DNA from: Acinetobacter sp. UBA3106
GTDB taxonomy: Bacteria > Pseudomonadota > Gammaproteobacteria > Pseudomonadales > Moraxellaceae
Assembly (NCBI GenBank): GCA_002365595.1
Contig: DFAM01000016.1
Location: 173,547 to 237,546 of the forward strand
Reading direction: 5' to 3'
DNA length: 64,000 bases
The position numbers were made by a program, and so were the translations under genes. How positions within the stretch are numbered: the first letter of the stretch is position 1; the number at the start of each line of letters is the position of its first letter. Below the pieces are notes generated by a model. It did not search any database, was not told the DNA's origin, and saw nothing but the letters and a program-made list of their open reading frames with translations. Shown piece by piece: positions 1-9,080 of this stretch.

Positions 1-32
1 TAACTTTTAATTTCTCATTTAAGGAGACCTAA

Positions 33-296
33 ATGGCCAATGTTGGTTTATATCGCTCTAAGCGCCAGAACATGATTGCCGGTGTAATGGGCGGTATTGC
101 TGAACGTTTTGGTTGGAATGCGACTTTATTACGCATTATTTTCGTCCTTGTGTCTGTCATGAGCGCAGCATTCCCGGGGATTTTAGTTTATTTAATTTTA
201 TGGCTGGTGATCCCGAAACAGCAAAATAGTATGTTTGGTCAGGCACCGGCCTATAACCACCCAATTCGTACGGTAAATACGGATCAAAATCGCTAA
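33..296 (+). CDS. PspC-domain small inner-membrane protein
   Basis: An 87-residue protein that is almost entirely one PspC domain (about residues 5-62). The opening LYRSKRQNMIAGVMGGIAERFGW is the family hallmark, followed by one or two hydrophobic helices (about 32-60, ending LILWLVIPK). In enterobacteria PspC senses envelope stress with PspB, but stand-alone PspC proteins like this are common and their role is unclear. No pspA, pspB or pspF is nearby. The start has a strong AAGGAGACC ribosome site. A hairpin terminator follows, so it is probably transcribed alone or ends an operon that begins outside the window. Confidence 0.85.
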   Translation: MANVGLYRSKRQNMIAGVMGGIAERFGWNATLLRIIFVLVSVMSAAFPGILVYLILWLVIPKQQNSMFGQAPAYNHPIRTVNTDQNR

Positions 297-327
297 TATC
301 TGATTAAATTTGATGAGTGCGTTTTAT

Positions 328-364
328 GCTACGACTTCTACCCCAATCAGTCGTAGCTTTTTTT
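328..364 (+). terminator. Rho-independent terminator after the PspC gene
   Basis: A perfect 9-bp stem (GCTACGACT with AGTCGTAGC) and a 12-base loop are followed by seven T. It lies between the end of the PspC gene and the convergent HPP/CBS gene. Confidence 0.85.
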
Positions 365-379
365 ACCTGTATTTTTGTC

Positions 380-1480
380 TTATGCAGCTGCATTTAACTG
401 CTGATTTAAGGCCGCAATCATATCGGCACGGCTAATAATGCCCACCATTTTCTGTTTTTCCACCACGGGAATATAGTTAAATGAGCGCTCAACAAAATAC
501 GGCACCAGGTCCTGAATCGGTTGCTCCGGTTTTACCGTCACCACCTGTCGAACCATAATATCTTTCACCTGGCGCTGCCATGTGGTTCTTAAATCGGTTG
601 CACGCTTAAACCATTCCACCACTTCGTATAAAGCCAGTGTACCGACCAGTTGCTGCTGGGCATTAATCACTGGCAGACTCATCAAATTCACATGTTTGAA
701 TTTATCCAAAGCCGAATGAATATCGTCATCTTCATTTAGGCTTAGAACATCTTTAGTCATGATGTCCTGACATTTAAACTGACTCACAGCCCGGGCATTG
801 GCTTTCTCTTGAGCCGCTAGAATAATTTTTTGCAGGTCATATTCACTAATATCCAAAAGCTCGGTCTGCTGATCCAGCGTTGCCTGAATATCCTGCGGTT
901 GAATGGTGACTTTTTGGGTTGGTGTCGGGTCTTTAGAACGCTGATTGATCTGGGCAACCTGCGGATATTGCTTTCCTAACAAGCGGTTAAACACGACCGC
1001 AATCACCAGTAGCAACATTGAATTTAATAAAACCGGATAAAAGATAAAGTGATATCCCAGTTCATGTACTGCCTCTCCCCCCAAAACCGCGGTAATGGCC
1101 ACGGCTCCACTCGGTGGATGCAAGGAATCTGTGGTCATCATCAAGACAATAGACAGGCCAACCGCAACACTAAAAGCTTCAGTCAGATTGGGAATATACA
1201 TGGCGCAGGTCACCCCAATAATTCCGGCGATGCTATTTCCCACCACCATATTCCACGGCTGGGCCAAGGGGCTGGCAGGCACGGCAAACAACAATACGGA
1301 AGATGCGCCCATCGGGGCGATATACCAGGCATTGATATCACCCAGCACCCACCAGCTAATTAAAGATGAAAGTGCCAGTCCAAGTAATGCACCCAGACCG
1401 CACAATAGACGGTCTTTAAGGGGAAGAACCTTGAAATTGGGTTTTAGGGTATTGAGCCAGTCGAGATGGGAGTGAAACAC
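380..1480 (-). CDS. HPP-family membrane protein with two C-terminal CBS domains
   Basis: A 366-residue inner-membrane protein. The N-terminal half (about 25-170) has four to five hydrophobic helices and the family motif HPPSGA at 121-126. A charged linker leads to two CBS domains (about 235-355) that probably bind adenine nucleotides. HPP proteins have been linked to nitrite transport in plastids and cyanobacteria, but this CBS-fused bacterial form has no firm function. The start is GTG, preceded by TCAGGCGC. It stands alone, convergent with the PspC gene. Confidence 0.85.
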   Translation of the reverse strand: MFHSHLDWLNTLKPNFKVLPLKDRLLCGLGALLGLALSSLISWWVLGDINAWYIAPMGASSVLLFAVPASPLAQPWNMVVGNSIAGIIGVTCAMYIPNLTEAFSVAVGLSIVLMMTTDSLHPPSGAVAITAVLGGEAVHELGYHFIFYPVLLNSMLLLVIAVVFNRLLGKQYPQVAQINQRSKDPTPTQKVTIQPQDIQATLDQQTELLDISEYDLQKIILAAQEKANARAVSQFKCQDIMTKDVLSLNEDDDIHSALDKFKHVNLMSLPVINAQQQLVGTLALYEVVEWFKRATDLRTTWQRQVKDIMVRQVVTVKPEQPIQDLVPYFVERSFNYIPVVEKQKMVGIISRADMIAALNQQLNAAA

Positions 1481-1731
1481 AGTGCGCCTGATCTTCTTGT
1501 TTGCAAATTTTGTGCATTATAGAACCAAGCCAGATGAAAGGCATCTGGGTTTTACATCTTTTCACCATTCGCGAATCTATGCTTTTTAAAACAATATTTC
1601 ACTCAAGTTAAAAACATTCATTCTGTTTTTTATAGAATAATCGCTTCATCACCGGTAGCCATTTGCTTGGAAAAATCCTTTTACCCTTCTGCTCAAATAG
1701 TTGTTCAATTTTTTTAAGACAGCCTAATTGC

Positions 1732-2529
1732 TCATTCAGGTTGAATCAGTGGCTGGATTTTTAACAGCTCGACCTGACCATAATAGGTTGAAAATGCGAC
1801 ATCACTGGCATCGACGCCTGTACCGATCCGAATGAGATTTTCGACCGGAGCCAAACGGGTCGGATCAAACTGCACCCATCCACCGTCTAGATAGGCTTCA
1901 AAAATGGCATGAAAATCAGGTGAAAACTTTTCAATTTCTACATAGCCAACCACCATACGGGCCGGAATTCCCAAGGCACGGCACAATGCAATGCCCAAAT
2001 GGGCGAAATCACGGCATACGCCTGCACGATGTATCAGGACATCTGTAGCGGTAGTAGACTGGTCAGAACTGCCAGAAGCATAAAAAATGTTGTTATAGAT
2101 CCACTGCTCAATTGCCTTGACCCGCGTATAGCCCGGTGTCATCCAGCCAAAGGAGCGTTTCGCCATTTCCAGTAATAAATCCGAATTGCAATAACGGCTG
2201 GCCAGCAAATAAGGCAGTACTTCATCGGGTAGCTCAGGAATGGCCACTTCTTTCAGACCTTGCTGAAGCTCCAGAGAGATCCCCGGTTTCCGGGCTACTG
2301 TCGCAATATAATTCACTTCAAAAACCTCACAGGGTTCGACCTGTAGCCGAACATGACGGTTTTGATGTTGAGCATCCTGAAATTCATGCCATACCACTGG
2401 CAGACTAAAGCTGAGTTGTTCTTCGAGAATCTGCTGGTCGGGATGATGCGCCGCCTGAAGCATAAAAATAAATTCTGTCGGTTGCACGACCTTGTATTTT
2501 AAACGGCATTGAATTTGATAAGTGGTCAT
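1732..2529 (-). CDS. Transglutaminase-like cysteine protease family protein
   Basis: A 265-residue protein with an N-terminal beta-rich region and a transglutaminase-like core. The catalytic triad is visible as Cys172 (in AGVCRDFAHLG), His207 (in DFHAIFEAYL) and Asp222 (in VQFDPT). Bacterial members of this group are thought to be peptidases or amide-cleaving enzymes, often encoded with ATP-grasp or alpha-E proteins. None of those is adjacent here, so the substrate is unknown. No signal peptide is seen, so it is probably cytoplasmic. The ATG start has AAGGAACTTC upstream. Confidence 0.85.
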   Translation of the reverse strand: MTTYQIQCRLKYKVVQPTEFIFMLQAAHHPDQQILEEQLSFSLPVVWHEFQDAQHQNRHVRLQVEPCEVFEVNYIATVARKPGISLELQQGLKEVAIPELPDEVLPYLLASRYCNSDLLLEMAKRSFGWMTPGYTRVKAIEQWIYNNIFYASGSSDQSTTATDVLIHRAGVCRDFAHLGIALCRALGIPARMVVGYVEIEKFSPDFHAIFEAYLDGGWVQFDPTRLAPVENLIRIGTGVDASDVAFSTYYGQVELLKIQPLIQPE

Positions 2530-2841
2530 GAAGTTCCTTATTTTTAAGCATTATTATATTGCGTGAATATTAAATTAATTTTCGGGTCACAATCGTATGA
2601 GATCCGTTGAACTTTATGATTCTCCGGTTAACAGCAGGTCATCCATCTGATTTATGCCTGATTTTCAGATCAGCCTGTATCGACCAGCAAAGCCAAAATC
2701 GCAGTAAGCCTCTAAATGCTGCGTATGGTTTAAGCCTGTTTTATTTTTTTCAAAAAAGTATCCGTACATTAACCCTTTGCCACTCCCCTGCAAAGTCCTT
2801 ATAATTGAGCACAATTTTTCTCTAATTTTAAGTGGATGACC
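2530..2841. other. Divergent spacer between the transglutaminase-like gene and glyQ
   Basis: About 310 bases without a convincing gene. The right part carries the glyQ promoter. Short open frames here lack ribosome sites and resemble nothing known. Confidence 0.6.
2777..2805 (+). promoter_or_regulatory. Sigma-70 type promoter for glyQ
   Basis: TTGCCA (2777-2782) and a perfect TATAAT (2800-2805) are separated by exactly 17 bases. They lie 37 bases before the chosen glyQ start. Predicted from sequence only. Confidence 0.7.
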
Positions 2842-3810
2842 ATGAGTCGCGCCATATCGCATATTGATACCTTCCAAGGCTTAATTCTTGCCTTACAAAC
2901 TTACTGGGCGGAGCAAGGCTGCGTCATTTTGCAACCTTATGATATGGAAATGGGTGCAGGGACATTCCACACTGCGACTTTCCTACGCGCACTAGGGCCT
3001 GAAGCCTGGAATGCCGCTTACGTTCAACCTTCACGCCGTCCTAAAGATGGCCGTTATGGTGAAAACCCGAACCGTTTGCAACATTACTACCAGTTCCAGG
3101 TGGTGCTGAAACCAAACCCGGACAATATCCAGCAGCTTTATCTCGATTCTTTAAAAGCCATTGGTATTGATACCCTGACTCACGACATCCGTTTCGTAGA
3201 AGACAACTGGGAATCGCCAACACTGGGCGCTTGGGGCTTGGGCTGGGAAGTTTGGCTCAATGGTATGGAAGTGACCCAGTTCACTTACTTCCAGCAAGTC
3301 GGTGGTGTTGAATGCTACCCGGTAACCGGTGAAATCACTTACGGTCTTGAACGTCTGGCAATGTACCTGCAAGGTGTGGATTCGGTTTACGACTTAGTGT
3401 GGACCAAAGGCCAGTTTGGTACCGTGACTTATGGCGATGTATTCCATCAAAATGAAGTGGAACAATCGACCTATAACTTTGAATATGCACCAGTAGACAA
3501 GATGTTCGAACTGTTCGACTTCTACGAAGCTGAAGCAACACGTTTAATTGAAGCTGAACTGCCACTGCCTGCATATGAACAGGTCATTAAAGCATCACAC
3601 AGCTTTAACTTGCTGGATGCACGCGGCGCGATTTCGGTGACTGAACGTCAGCGTTATATTTTACGTGTCCGTACTTTGGCACGTTCAATCGCAACAAGTT
3701 ATGTGGCAGCACGTGCGAAGCTTGGCTTCCCGATGGCTGAACCACACCTACGTGATGAAGTGCTTGCACAGTTAAAAGCACAAGTTGAAGCAGAAGCACA
3801 GCAAGGTTAA
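2842..3810 (+). CDS. glyQ: Glycine--tRNA ligase alpha subunit
   Basis: A class II aminoacyl-tRNA synthetase subunit of the alpha2beta2 bacterial glycyl-tRNA synthetase, which charges tRNA-Gly in the cytoplasm. The 322-residue product has the characteristic start region TFQGLILALQTYWAEQGCVI and the FLRALGPEAWNAAYVQPSRR block. The alpha subunit carries the active site for glycyl-adenylate formation. An ATG six bases upstream is in frame, but the AAGTGGA ribosome site is spaced correctly only for position 2842. The partner glyS follows after an inserted tautomerase gene. Confidence 0.97.
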   Translation: MSRAISHIDTFQGLILALQTYWAEQGCVILQPYDMEMGAGTFHTATFLRALGPEAWNAAYVQPSRRPKDGRYGENPNRLQHYYQFQVVLKPNPDNIQQLYLDSLKAIGIDTLTHDIRFVEDNWESPTLGAWGLGWEVWLNGMEVTQFTYFQQVGGVECYPVTGEITYGLERLAMYLQGVDSVYDLVWTKGQFGTVTYGDVFHQNEVEQSTYNFEYAPVDKMFELFDFYEAEATRLIEAELPLPAYEQVIKASHSFNLLDARGAISVTERQRYILRVRTLARSIATSYVAARAKLGFPMAEPHLRDEVLAQLKAQVEAEAQQG

Positions 3811-3847
3811 CAATTTGATAAAACAATAATGAAAAGGAAGTGAAGCT

Positions 3848-4243
3848 ATGCCAAGTGTGACCATTGAAGTAAGACGTGAATATACAGTCGAGCAAGAAAT
3901 TGCCATTATTGAAGCGGTTCAATCTGCTTTAGTGACACACTTTAAGATTCCTGAAAAGGATAAGCACATTCGCTTCTTTTCTCATTTACCGCATCGTTTT
4001 GCCTGTCCGCCGCATCAAGAGCAACCTGAGTTTTACACTCAAATTATCATTGATGCCTTTGCGGGACGCTCTGTTGAAGCAAAACGCGCGCTTTATCAAG
4101 GTATTGTAGATAATCTTAAGCCGCTTGGTATTCCACCGACCTATGTCACCATTATTGTGCGTGACATTCCCCTGGAAAATTGGGGAATCCGTGGAGGACA
4201 GGCAGCCTGTGATGTTCCTTTAGGATTTAAAGTTGATGTTTAA
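3848..4243 (+). CDS. Tautomerase superfamily protein
   Basis: A 131-residue protein beginning MPSVTIEVRREYTVEQ. Family members use the N-terminal proline exposed after Met removal (Pro2 here) as a general base for keto-enol tautomerisation. The length is about twice a 4-oxalocrotonate tautomerase monomer, as in the longer YusQ/MIF-like branch, and the C-terminal half has the typical PPTYVTIIVRDIPLENWGIRGG block. The substrate is unknown. It sits 37 bases after glyQ and 45 bases before glyS, so it is probably co-transcribed with the synthetase genes. AAGGAAG precedes the start. Confidence 0.85.
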   Translation: MPSVTIEVRREYTVEQEIAIIEAVQSALVTHFKIPEKDKHIRFFSHLPHRFACPPHQEQPEFYTQIIIDAFAGRSVEAKRALYQGIVDNLKPLGIPPTYVTIIVRDIPLENWGIRGGQAACDVPLGFKVDV

Positions 4244-4288
4244 ATCAACTGAATTTGATACATCGACATTTAAAGAAGACATTTGAAA

Positions 4289-6355
4289 ATGACACATACA
4301 GTTTTATTTGAACTTGGTTGTGAAGAACTTCCGCCAAAAAGCTTAAAAAAATTACGCGATGCACTTCATGCAGAAACTGAAAAAGGCTTAAAAGATGCCG
4401 GTCTTGCTTTTGACGCAATCGAAGCCTATGCAGCACCACGTCGTCTTGCACTGAAAATTGTTAATGTAGAAGGCGCACAAGCCGATACACAAAAACGTTT
4501 TGACGGCCCTGCTGTACAAGCGGCTTATGATGCTGAAGGCAAACCGACTAAAGCTCTAGAAGGCTTTATGCGTGGTCAAGGCATTACCGTTGATCAGGTT
4601 TCTACTTTCCAGGCCGGTAAAGTTGAAAAAGTGTGCTACTTAAAAGATGTTAAGGGTCAAAGCCTTGACGTTCTTTTACCACAAATTTTACAAGCTGCTT
4701 TAGACAACCTGCCGATTGCTAAACGTATGCGTTCAGCAGCGAGCCGTACCGAATTCGTTCGTCCAGTTAAATGGGTGGTGTTGTTAAAAGATAACGATGT
4801 GATTGATGCAACCATTCAAGATCACAAAGCAGGTAACGTGACTTACGGTCACCGTTTCCATGCACCTGAAGCCATCGTTCTTGCCAATGCTGATGAATAT
4901 CTTGCGAAATTAAAAGCAGCCTACGTGGTTGCAAACTTTGAAGAGCGTCAAGCAATCATTGATGGTCAAGTGAAAGCCTTGGCTGATGAAGTGAATGCAA
5001 TTGCCATTGTCCCTGCGGATCTTCGTGACGAAGTAACAGCCCTTGTTGAATGGCCTGTTGCACTTCGTGCTAGCTTTGAAGAACGCTTCCTGGCGGTTCC
5101 TCAAGAAGCATTGATCACGACGATGCAGGATAACCAGAAGTATTTCTGTTTGGTCAATAGCGATAACAAACTGCAACCATACTTCATTACTGTGTCGAAT
5201 ATTGAGTCGAAAGACCCGACACAAATTATTGAAGGTAACGAAAAAGTAGTTCGTCCACGTTTGTCGGATGCTGAATTCTTCTTCTTGCAAGATCAAAAAC
5301 AACCGCTTGCATCGCGTAAAGAGAAACTTGCCAATATGGTATTTCAGGCAGAACTCGGTACGCTTTGGAACAAGTCTGAACGTATTGCGAAATTGGCTGT
5401 AGCGCTTGCGCCAATCACTGGTGCAAACCCTGCTGATGCTGAAAAAGCTGCCCTTCTTGCCAAATGCGACTTAACCTCTGAACTTGTGGGTGAATTCCCT
5501 GAACTTCAAGGTATTGCAGGTACTTACTACGCATGCATTGAAGGCGAAAATGACGAAGTAGCTGAATCTCTAGGTGAACAATACTTACCGAAGTTCGCAG
5601 GCGATGTTTTACCGAAAACCAAAACAGGTACAACGATTGCCCTTGCAGACCGTTTAGATACATTGACGGGTATTTTTGGTATTGGTCAAGCGCCTACAGG
5701 TTCTAAAGACCCGTTTGCACTACGTCGTTCTGCAATTGGTATTTTACGTTTAGTGACTGAAAACGAGCTTGATGTGTCAATTGAAGACCTGATCAAACTT
5801 GCTTTAGCGGCATATGGCGATGTACTGAAAGATCACGACAAGACTTTGGCAGATGCCGTTGCATTCCTTGAAGGTCGTTATCGTGCGAAATACGAAGACC
5901 AAGGTGTTGCTGTTGATGTGATTCAAGCTGTTCAAGCCTTGTCACCAAAATCTCCACTTGATTTTGACAAGCGTGTAAATGCGGTAAATCACTTCCGTGC
6001 ATTGCCTGAAGCTGCTGCTCTTGCTGCTGCAAACAAGCGTGTTGCCAACATTCTTGCAAAAGAAGCTACACCTGAAGGAAGCGTCGTTGAAGCAAACCTG
6101 GTTGAAGATGCTGAAAAAGCTTTATTTGCTGAACTTGCGAAAATCACGCCTGTGGTTGAGCCATTATTTGCTGCCAAAGACTACACGGCTGCGTTGTCTG
6201 CACTTGCTGCCCTTCGTGCACCAGTGGATGCATTTTTTGATGGCGTGATGGTGATGGCAGACGATGCTGACCTAAAAGCTAACCGTTTACGTATGCTTGC
6301 ACAGCTTCGCGACTTGTTTACCAAAGTAGCTGATATTTCGGTGCTCCAACATTAA
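4289..6355 (+). CDS. glyS: Glycine--tRNA ligase beta subunit
   Basis: A 688-residue beta subunit of the alpha2beta2 glycyl-tRNA synthetase. The N-terminus TVLFELGCEELPPKSL and the stretch ADRLDTLTGIFGIGQAPTGSKDPFALRR are diagnostic. The protein binds tRNA-Gly and has an HD-like domain and a C-terminal anticodon-binding region. The in-frame TTG six bases upstream is not needed, and ATG at 4289 is preferred. It ends at a very strong terminator, closing the glyQ-tautomerase-glyS unit. Confidence 0.97.
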   Translation: MTHTVLFELGCEELPPKSLKKLRDALHAETEKGLKDAGLAFDAIEAYAAPRRLALKIVNVEGAQADTQKRFDGPAVQAAYDAEGKPTKALEGFMRGQGITVDQVSTFQAGKVEKVCYLKDVKGQSLDVLLPQILQAALDNLPIAKRMRSAASRTEFVRPVKWVVLLKDNDVIDATIQDHKAGNVTYGHRFHAPEAIVLANADEYLAKLKAAYVVANFEERQAIIDGQVKALADEVNAIAIVPADLRDEVTALVEWPVALRASFEERFLAVPQEALITTMQDNQKYFCLVNSDNKLQPYFITVSNIESKDPTQIIEGNEKVVRPRLSDAEFFFLQDQKQPLASRKEKLANMVFQAELGTLWNKSERIAKLAVALAPITGANPADAEKAALLAKCDLTSELVGEFPELQGIAGTYYACIEGENDEVAESLGEQYLPKFAGDVLPKTKTGTTIALADRLDTLTGIFGIGQAPTGSKDPFALRRSAIGILRLVTENELDVSIEDLIKLALAAYGDVLKDHDKTLADAVAFLEGRYRAKYEDQGVAVDVIQAVQALSPKSPLDFDKRVNAVNHFRALPEAAALAAANKRVANILAKEATPEGSVVEANLVEDAEKALFAELAKITPVVEPLFAAKDYTAALSALAALRAPVDAFFDGVMVMADDADLKANRLRMLAQLRDLFTKVADISVLQH

Positions 6356-6375
6356 GCTATAATTGCTTGAATTTT

Positions 6376-6412
6376 AAACAAAACCCCGTTATAAATTAGC
6401 GGGGTTTTGTTT
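6376..6412. terminator. Strong bidirectional-looking terminator after glyS
   Basis: A perfect 13-bp stem, AAACAAAACCCCG with CGGGGTTTTGTTT, around an 11-base loop. It separates glyS from the AT-rich ATPase gene that starts only 14 bases later. Confidence 0.9.
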
Positions 6413-6426
6413 ATAAAAGAATAGTG

Positions 6427-8361
6427 ATGATTATTGGAATCTTTTTACGTAATATAAAGACTTATAGAAAAATTACTTATATTCCGTTGAGTGATGGAGA
6501 AAAATTTTGCGCCTTATTAGGTGATAATGGTGCAGGAAAAAGCTCAATTTTAGAGGCTTTAGACTCGTTCTTTAATGGTAAAGCTATTAATCCCAATTTA
6601 TCTTATAAACAAACACCTGATCCTGCCAACTTACCTAGTATCACACCTATTTTTCTATTAGATAAATCCTTATTTGATAAAAGTGAAGAGTTAGAACATA
6701 TCGAAAAAATGCACAATTTTTTGCTACATGCTGATGAGAAAACTGATGTACCACCTGTGACGAAACAACAACTTAAAAAATTTTTAGAGCACAGAGATAA
6801 CTTAATTAAATATACAGATATAACGAACAAATATTTATTTTGTCTTGGTATTGATTTTAAAGAAAACATTCATTTATCAATTTTTCACCATACCGAAATA
6901 TTACTATCGAAAGAAGATGTTAATAGTGAGAATAAATTAGACATTTATAACAATCTATTAAAAAATACATTAGACACAGTCAAAAGTTATTATGAATACA
7001 TTTATATCCCAAGAGAAATTGATACTGAGTCATTCACTAAGCTTGAAACTAATGAAATTCAAAAATTAATGGGAGAAAATCTTTATCAAGAACTAGAAGC
7101 ATTAATAACTAAAAGTGATATTAGTGAAATTAATAGAAAGTTAAATGGCTACATTACAAATTTAAGTGAAGATTTAGTAGAATATACATATAGAACTTCC
7201 GGCTTAAAACAACAGCACTTAAAACCTAAACAAGTTTATGACCTTGTTATACAAGCTTTTTTTAATATTAGAAAATTATTTAAAAAAGAGTCTAAAGATT
7301 GGCTTGAAATTAATAGCTTAAGTTCAGGAGAAAAGCAGAAGGCTTTAATAGACATTGCACAAAAGTTACTCGAAAAAAGAAACAGAAAGAATCAGAATGT
7401 ACTCTTGGCAATAGATGAACCTGAAGCATCTCTACACATGTCCTCATGTTATGATATTTTTGATCAACTTTATTTAATGAGCAATCATTGCCATCAATTG
7501 CTTATAACAACACATTGGTATGGCTTTCTTCCCATCATTGAAAATGGAAATACGACAGTTATCACAAGGTCAACAAACGATACACATACTGCTGATCTTG
7601 TTAACTTATACCACTATAAAGAACAAATAAAGCAATTAACAACTCTATCAAAAGGTAATTTTCCCTCTAATATTCGATTAAAGAGTACAAATGATTTAAT
7701 TCAATCTATTATAACAAGCGCTACAAATAACCCACCTTATAACTGGCTTATTTGCGAAGGCTCCTCTGAAAAAATATATTTAAGCTATTATTTACAAGAA
7801 TTAATTCGGGAAAAAAAATTAAGAATTGTTCCTGTTGGTGGCGCTAAGGCTATAAAACAACTTTACAACCATCTCTCAACAGCATATGAAGATTTCGAAG
7901 CTGAAATTAAAGGAAAAATATTTTTATTGTCCGACACAGATGCTTCACTTGTAAGATATACGGTTAAGAATGATGAACAGCATAATAATCTACGTTCAAA
8001 GCGCTTAGCTAATTGTAATAGTTCTTACATTACTAAATTGGTCAAAATTGATGATAATCAAATGACAGTACCAACCGAAATAGAAGATGTACTTGATGGA
8101 TCAAACTTTTACACAACTCTTTTAACATTTAAAGATGAATACAAATTAGATTTTCTTGATACAGCCGTATTCGATCCTGACTATTGTTCTGCGTGGTGCT
8201 TAACTTTATCACCTAAAGATTCTCAACAATTAAGAGCTTTCTTTGATAAAGACGGTGTCAAATTTAAATTTGCACAAAAATATGTTGAATGGTCACCAAG
8301 TGCACCCGATACAAAACCTGGCTGGATTTCCGAAATTGAGGCTTGGTTTCAAGCTAAATAG
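6427..8361 (+). CDS. OLD-like AAA/ABC ATPase with C-terminal TOPRIM domain
   Basis: A 644-residue single-chain protein. The N-terminal ATPase has Walker A GDNGAGKSS (about 32-40), an ABC-type signature LSSGEKQKAL (about 298-307), Walker B LLAIDEPEAS (about 325-334) and an H-loop LLITTHW. The C-terminal part has TOPRIM-like elements: an acidic residue in LICEGSSEK (about 441-449), a DxD in LLSDTDAS (about 500-507) and IEDVLDG further on. This matches overcoming-lysogenisation-defect nucleases, but a fused PARIS-type (AriA plus DUF4435) protein is an alternative. The gene is clearly more AT-rich than its neighbours, which suggests transfer. It follows the glyS terminator closely. ATG 6427 is chosen over the GTG at 6424. 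Confidence 0.8.
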   Translation: MIIGIFLRNIKTYRKITYIPLSDGEKFCALLGDNGAGKSSILEALDSFFNGKAINPNLSYKQTPDPANLPSITPIFLLDKSLFDKSEELEHIEKMHNFLLHADEKTDVPPVTKQQLKKFLEHRDNLIKYTDITNKYLFCLGIDFKENIHLSIFHHTEILLSKEDVNSENKLDIYNNLLKNTLDTVKSYYEYIYIPREIDTESFTKLETNEIQKLMGENLYQELEALITKSDISEINRKLNGYITNLSEDLVEYTYRTSGLKQQHLKPKQVYDLVIQAFFNIRKLFKKESKDWLEINSLSSGEKQKALIDIAQKLLEKRNRKNQNVLLAIDEPEASLHMSSCYDIFDQLYLMSNHCHQLLITTHWYGFLPIIENGNTTVITRSTNDTHTADLVNLYHYKEQIKQLTTLSKGNFPSNIRLKSTNDLIQSIITSATNNPPYNWLICEGSSEKIYLSYYLQELIREKKLRIVPVGGAKAIKQLYNHLSTAYEDFEAEIKGKIFLLSDTDASLVRYTVKNDEQHNNLRSKRLANCNSSYITKLVKIDDNQMTVPTEIEDVLDGSNFYTTLLTFKDEYKLDFLDTAVFDPDYCSAWCLTLSPKDSQQLRAFFDKDGVKFKFAQKYVEWSPSAPDTKPGWISEIEAWFQAK

Positions 8362-8439
8362 TTTCAATATTTAATTGGTATATGAAATCTATAATTTTAG
8401 CTATACTCAAACCAACAACACTCAACAAGAAAGAATCAC

Positions 8440-8829
8440 ATGAAACTTAAAATGCTTATTATGACTGGTCTTGCGGGTATTGCTCTTACAGCGTGTACAA
8501 CTGCGCCTAAAATCCCGCAACTGGAAACAGGTGTCTTACAAGAGGTTCGAAATCTGGAAGTCTATCCAGAAACCGCCAACAACAAAGCCACACTGACTAA
8601 ATTTATTGATAAATGTGTAATTGAATTTACCGGCAACCTAGAAGCAGGCAAGTCGGTAGAACAATGGTCATTTAAAGGTCTAACCCTTATTTCAGGTGGT
8701 TCAGCAACCTTTGCCAAAGATGGTACAAGTACAGCAAATAAATTTGACCTGAATGCTCCAGAAGTACAAAAAAACTTCCTGGCACTACGTCATCATTTTC
8801 ATAAAGATGCTTTAGCACAATGTGACTAA
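8440..8829 (+). CDS. Small lipoprotein of unknown function
   Basis: A 129-residue protein with a lipoprotein signal peptide: basic start MKLKM, hydrophobic core and lipobox LTAC with Cys19. It would be exported and lipid-anchored, probably in the outer membrane. The mature part has two further cysteines, one in KCVIEF and one near the C-terminus (AQCD), which could form a disulfide. No family is recognised. The AAGAAAG ribosome site is clear. Confidence 0.75.
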   Translation: MKLKMLIMTGLAGIALTACTTAPKIPQLETGVLQEVRNLEVYPETANNKATLTKFIDKCVIEFTGNLEAGKSVEQWSFKGLTLISGGSATFAKDGTSTANKFDLNAPEVQKNFLALRHHFHKDALAQCD

Positions 8830-8847
8830 TACCTGGCTCATATATCC

Positions 8848-8884
8848 AGAATCACTGATTCAATATAGATTCGGTGATTCTTTG
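8848..8884 (+). terminator. Probable terminator after the lipoprotein gene
   Basis: An 11-bp stem with one G-T pair (AGAATCACTGA with TCGGTGATTCT) and a 12-base loop, followed by only a short T run. Confidence 0.5.
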
Positions 8885-9051
8885 CCTCCTTCAATAAAAG
8901 CCCTTCAGTCGTTTTATTTTCATTCAAATACCGCTCATCTGTATTTATTCTAAAATGTTACATATCAATACTTTGTATCTAGGCTCATTTCTATTTTTTG
9001 AAAAAAAATTTAAAATTCAAAAACTAAAAAAGAATAGCCAAAAATCATTTT

Positions 9052-9080
9052 CACATTTCCCACCAGATTGTTAATTCGCT
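9052..9080 (+). promoter_or_regulatory. Shared upstream module, copy 1
   Basis: CACATTTC followed, after 11 bases, by TTAATTCGCT. The same two blocks with identical spacing occur at 9663-9691 before the next secreted-protein gene. This suggests common control or a duplicated promoter region. The regulator is unknown. Confidence 0.45.

Noticed and set aside
1049..1475. Two long plus-strand open frames opposite the HPP/CBS gene
   Set aside because: They are antisense shadows of a real gene; their composition is unlike a protein and they have no independent start signals.
4910..5302. A 130-codon minus-strand frame inside glyS
   Set aside because: It lies wholly within a highly conserved synthetase gene and has no start signal of its own.
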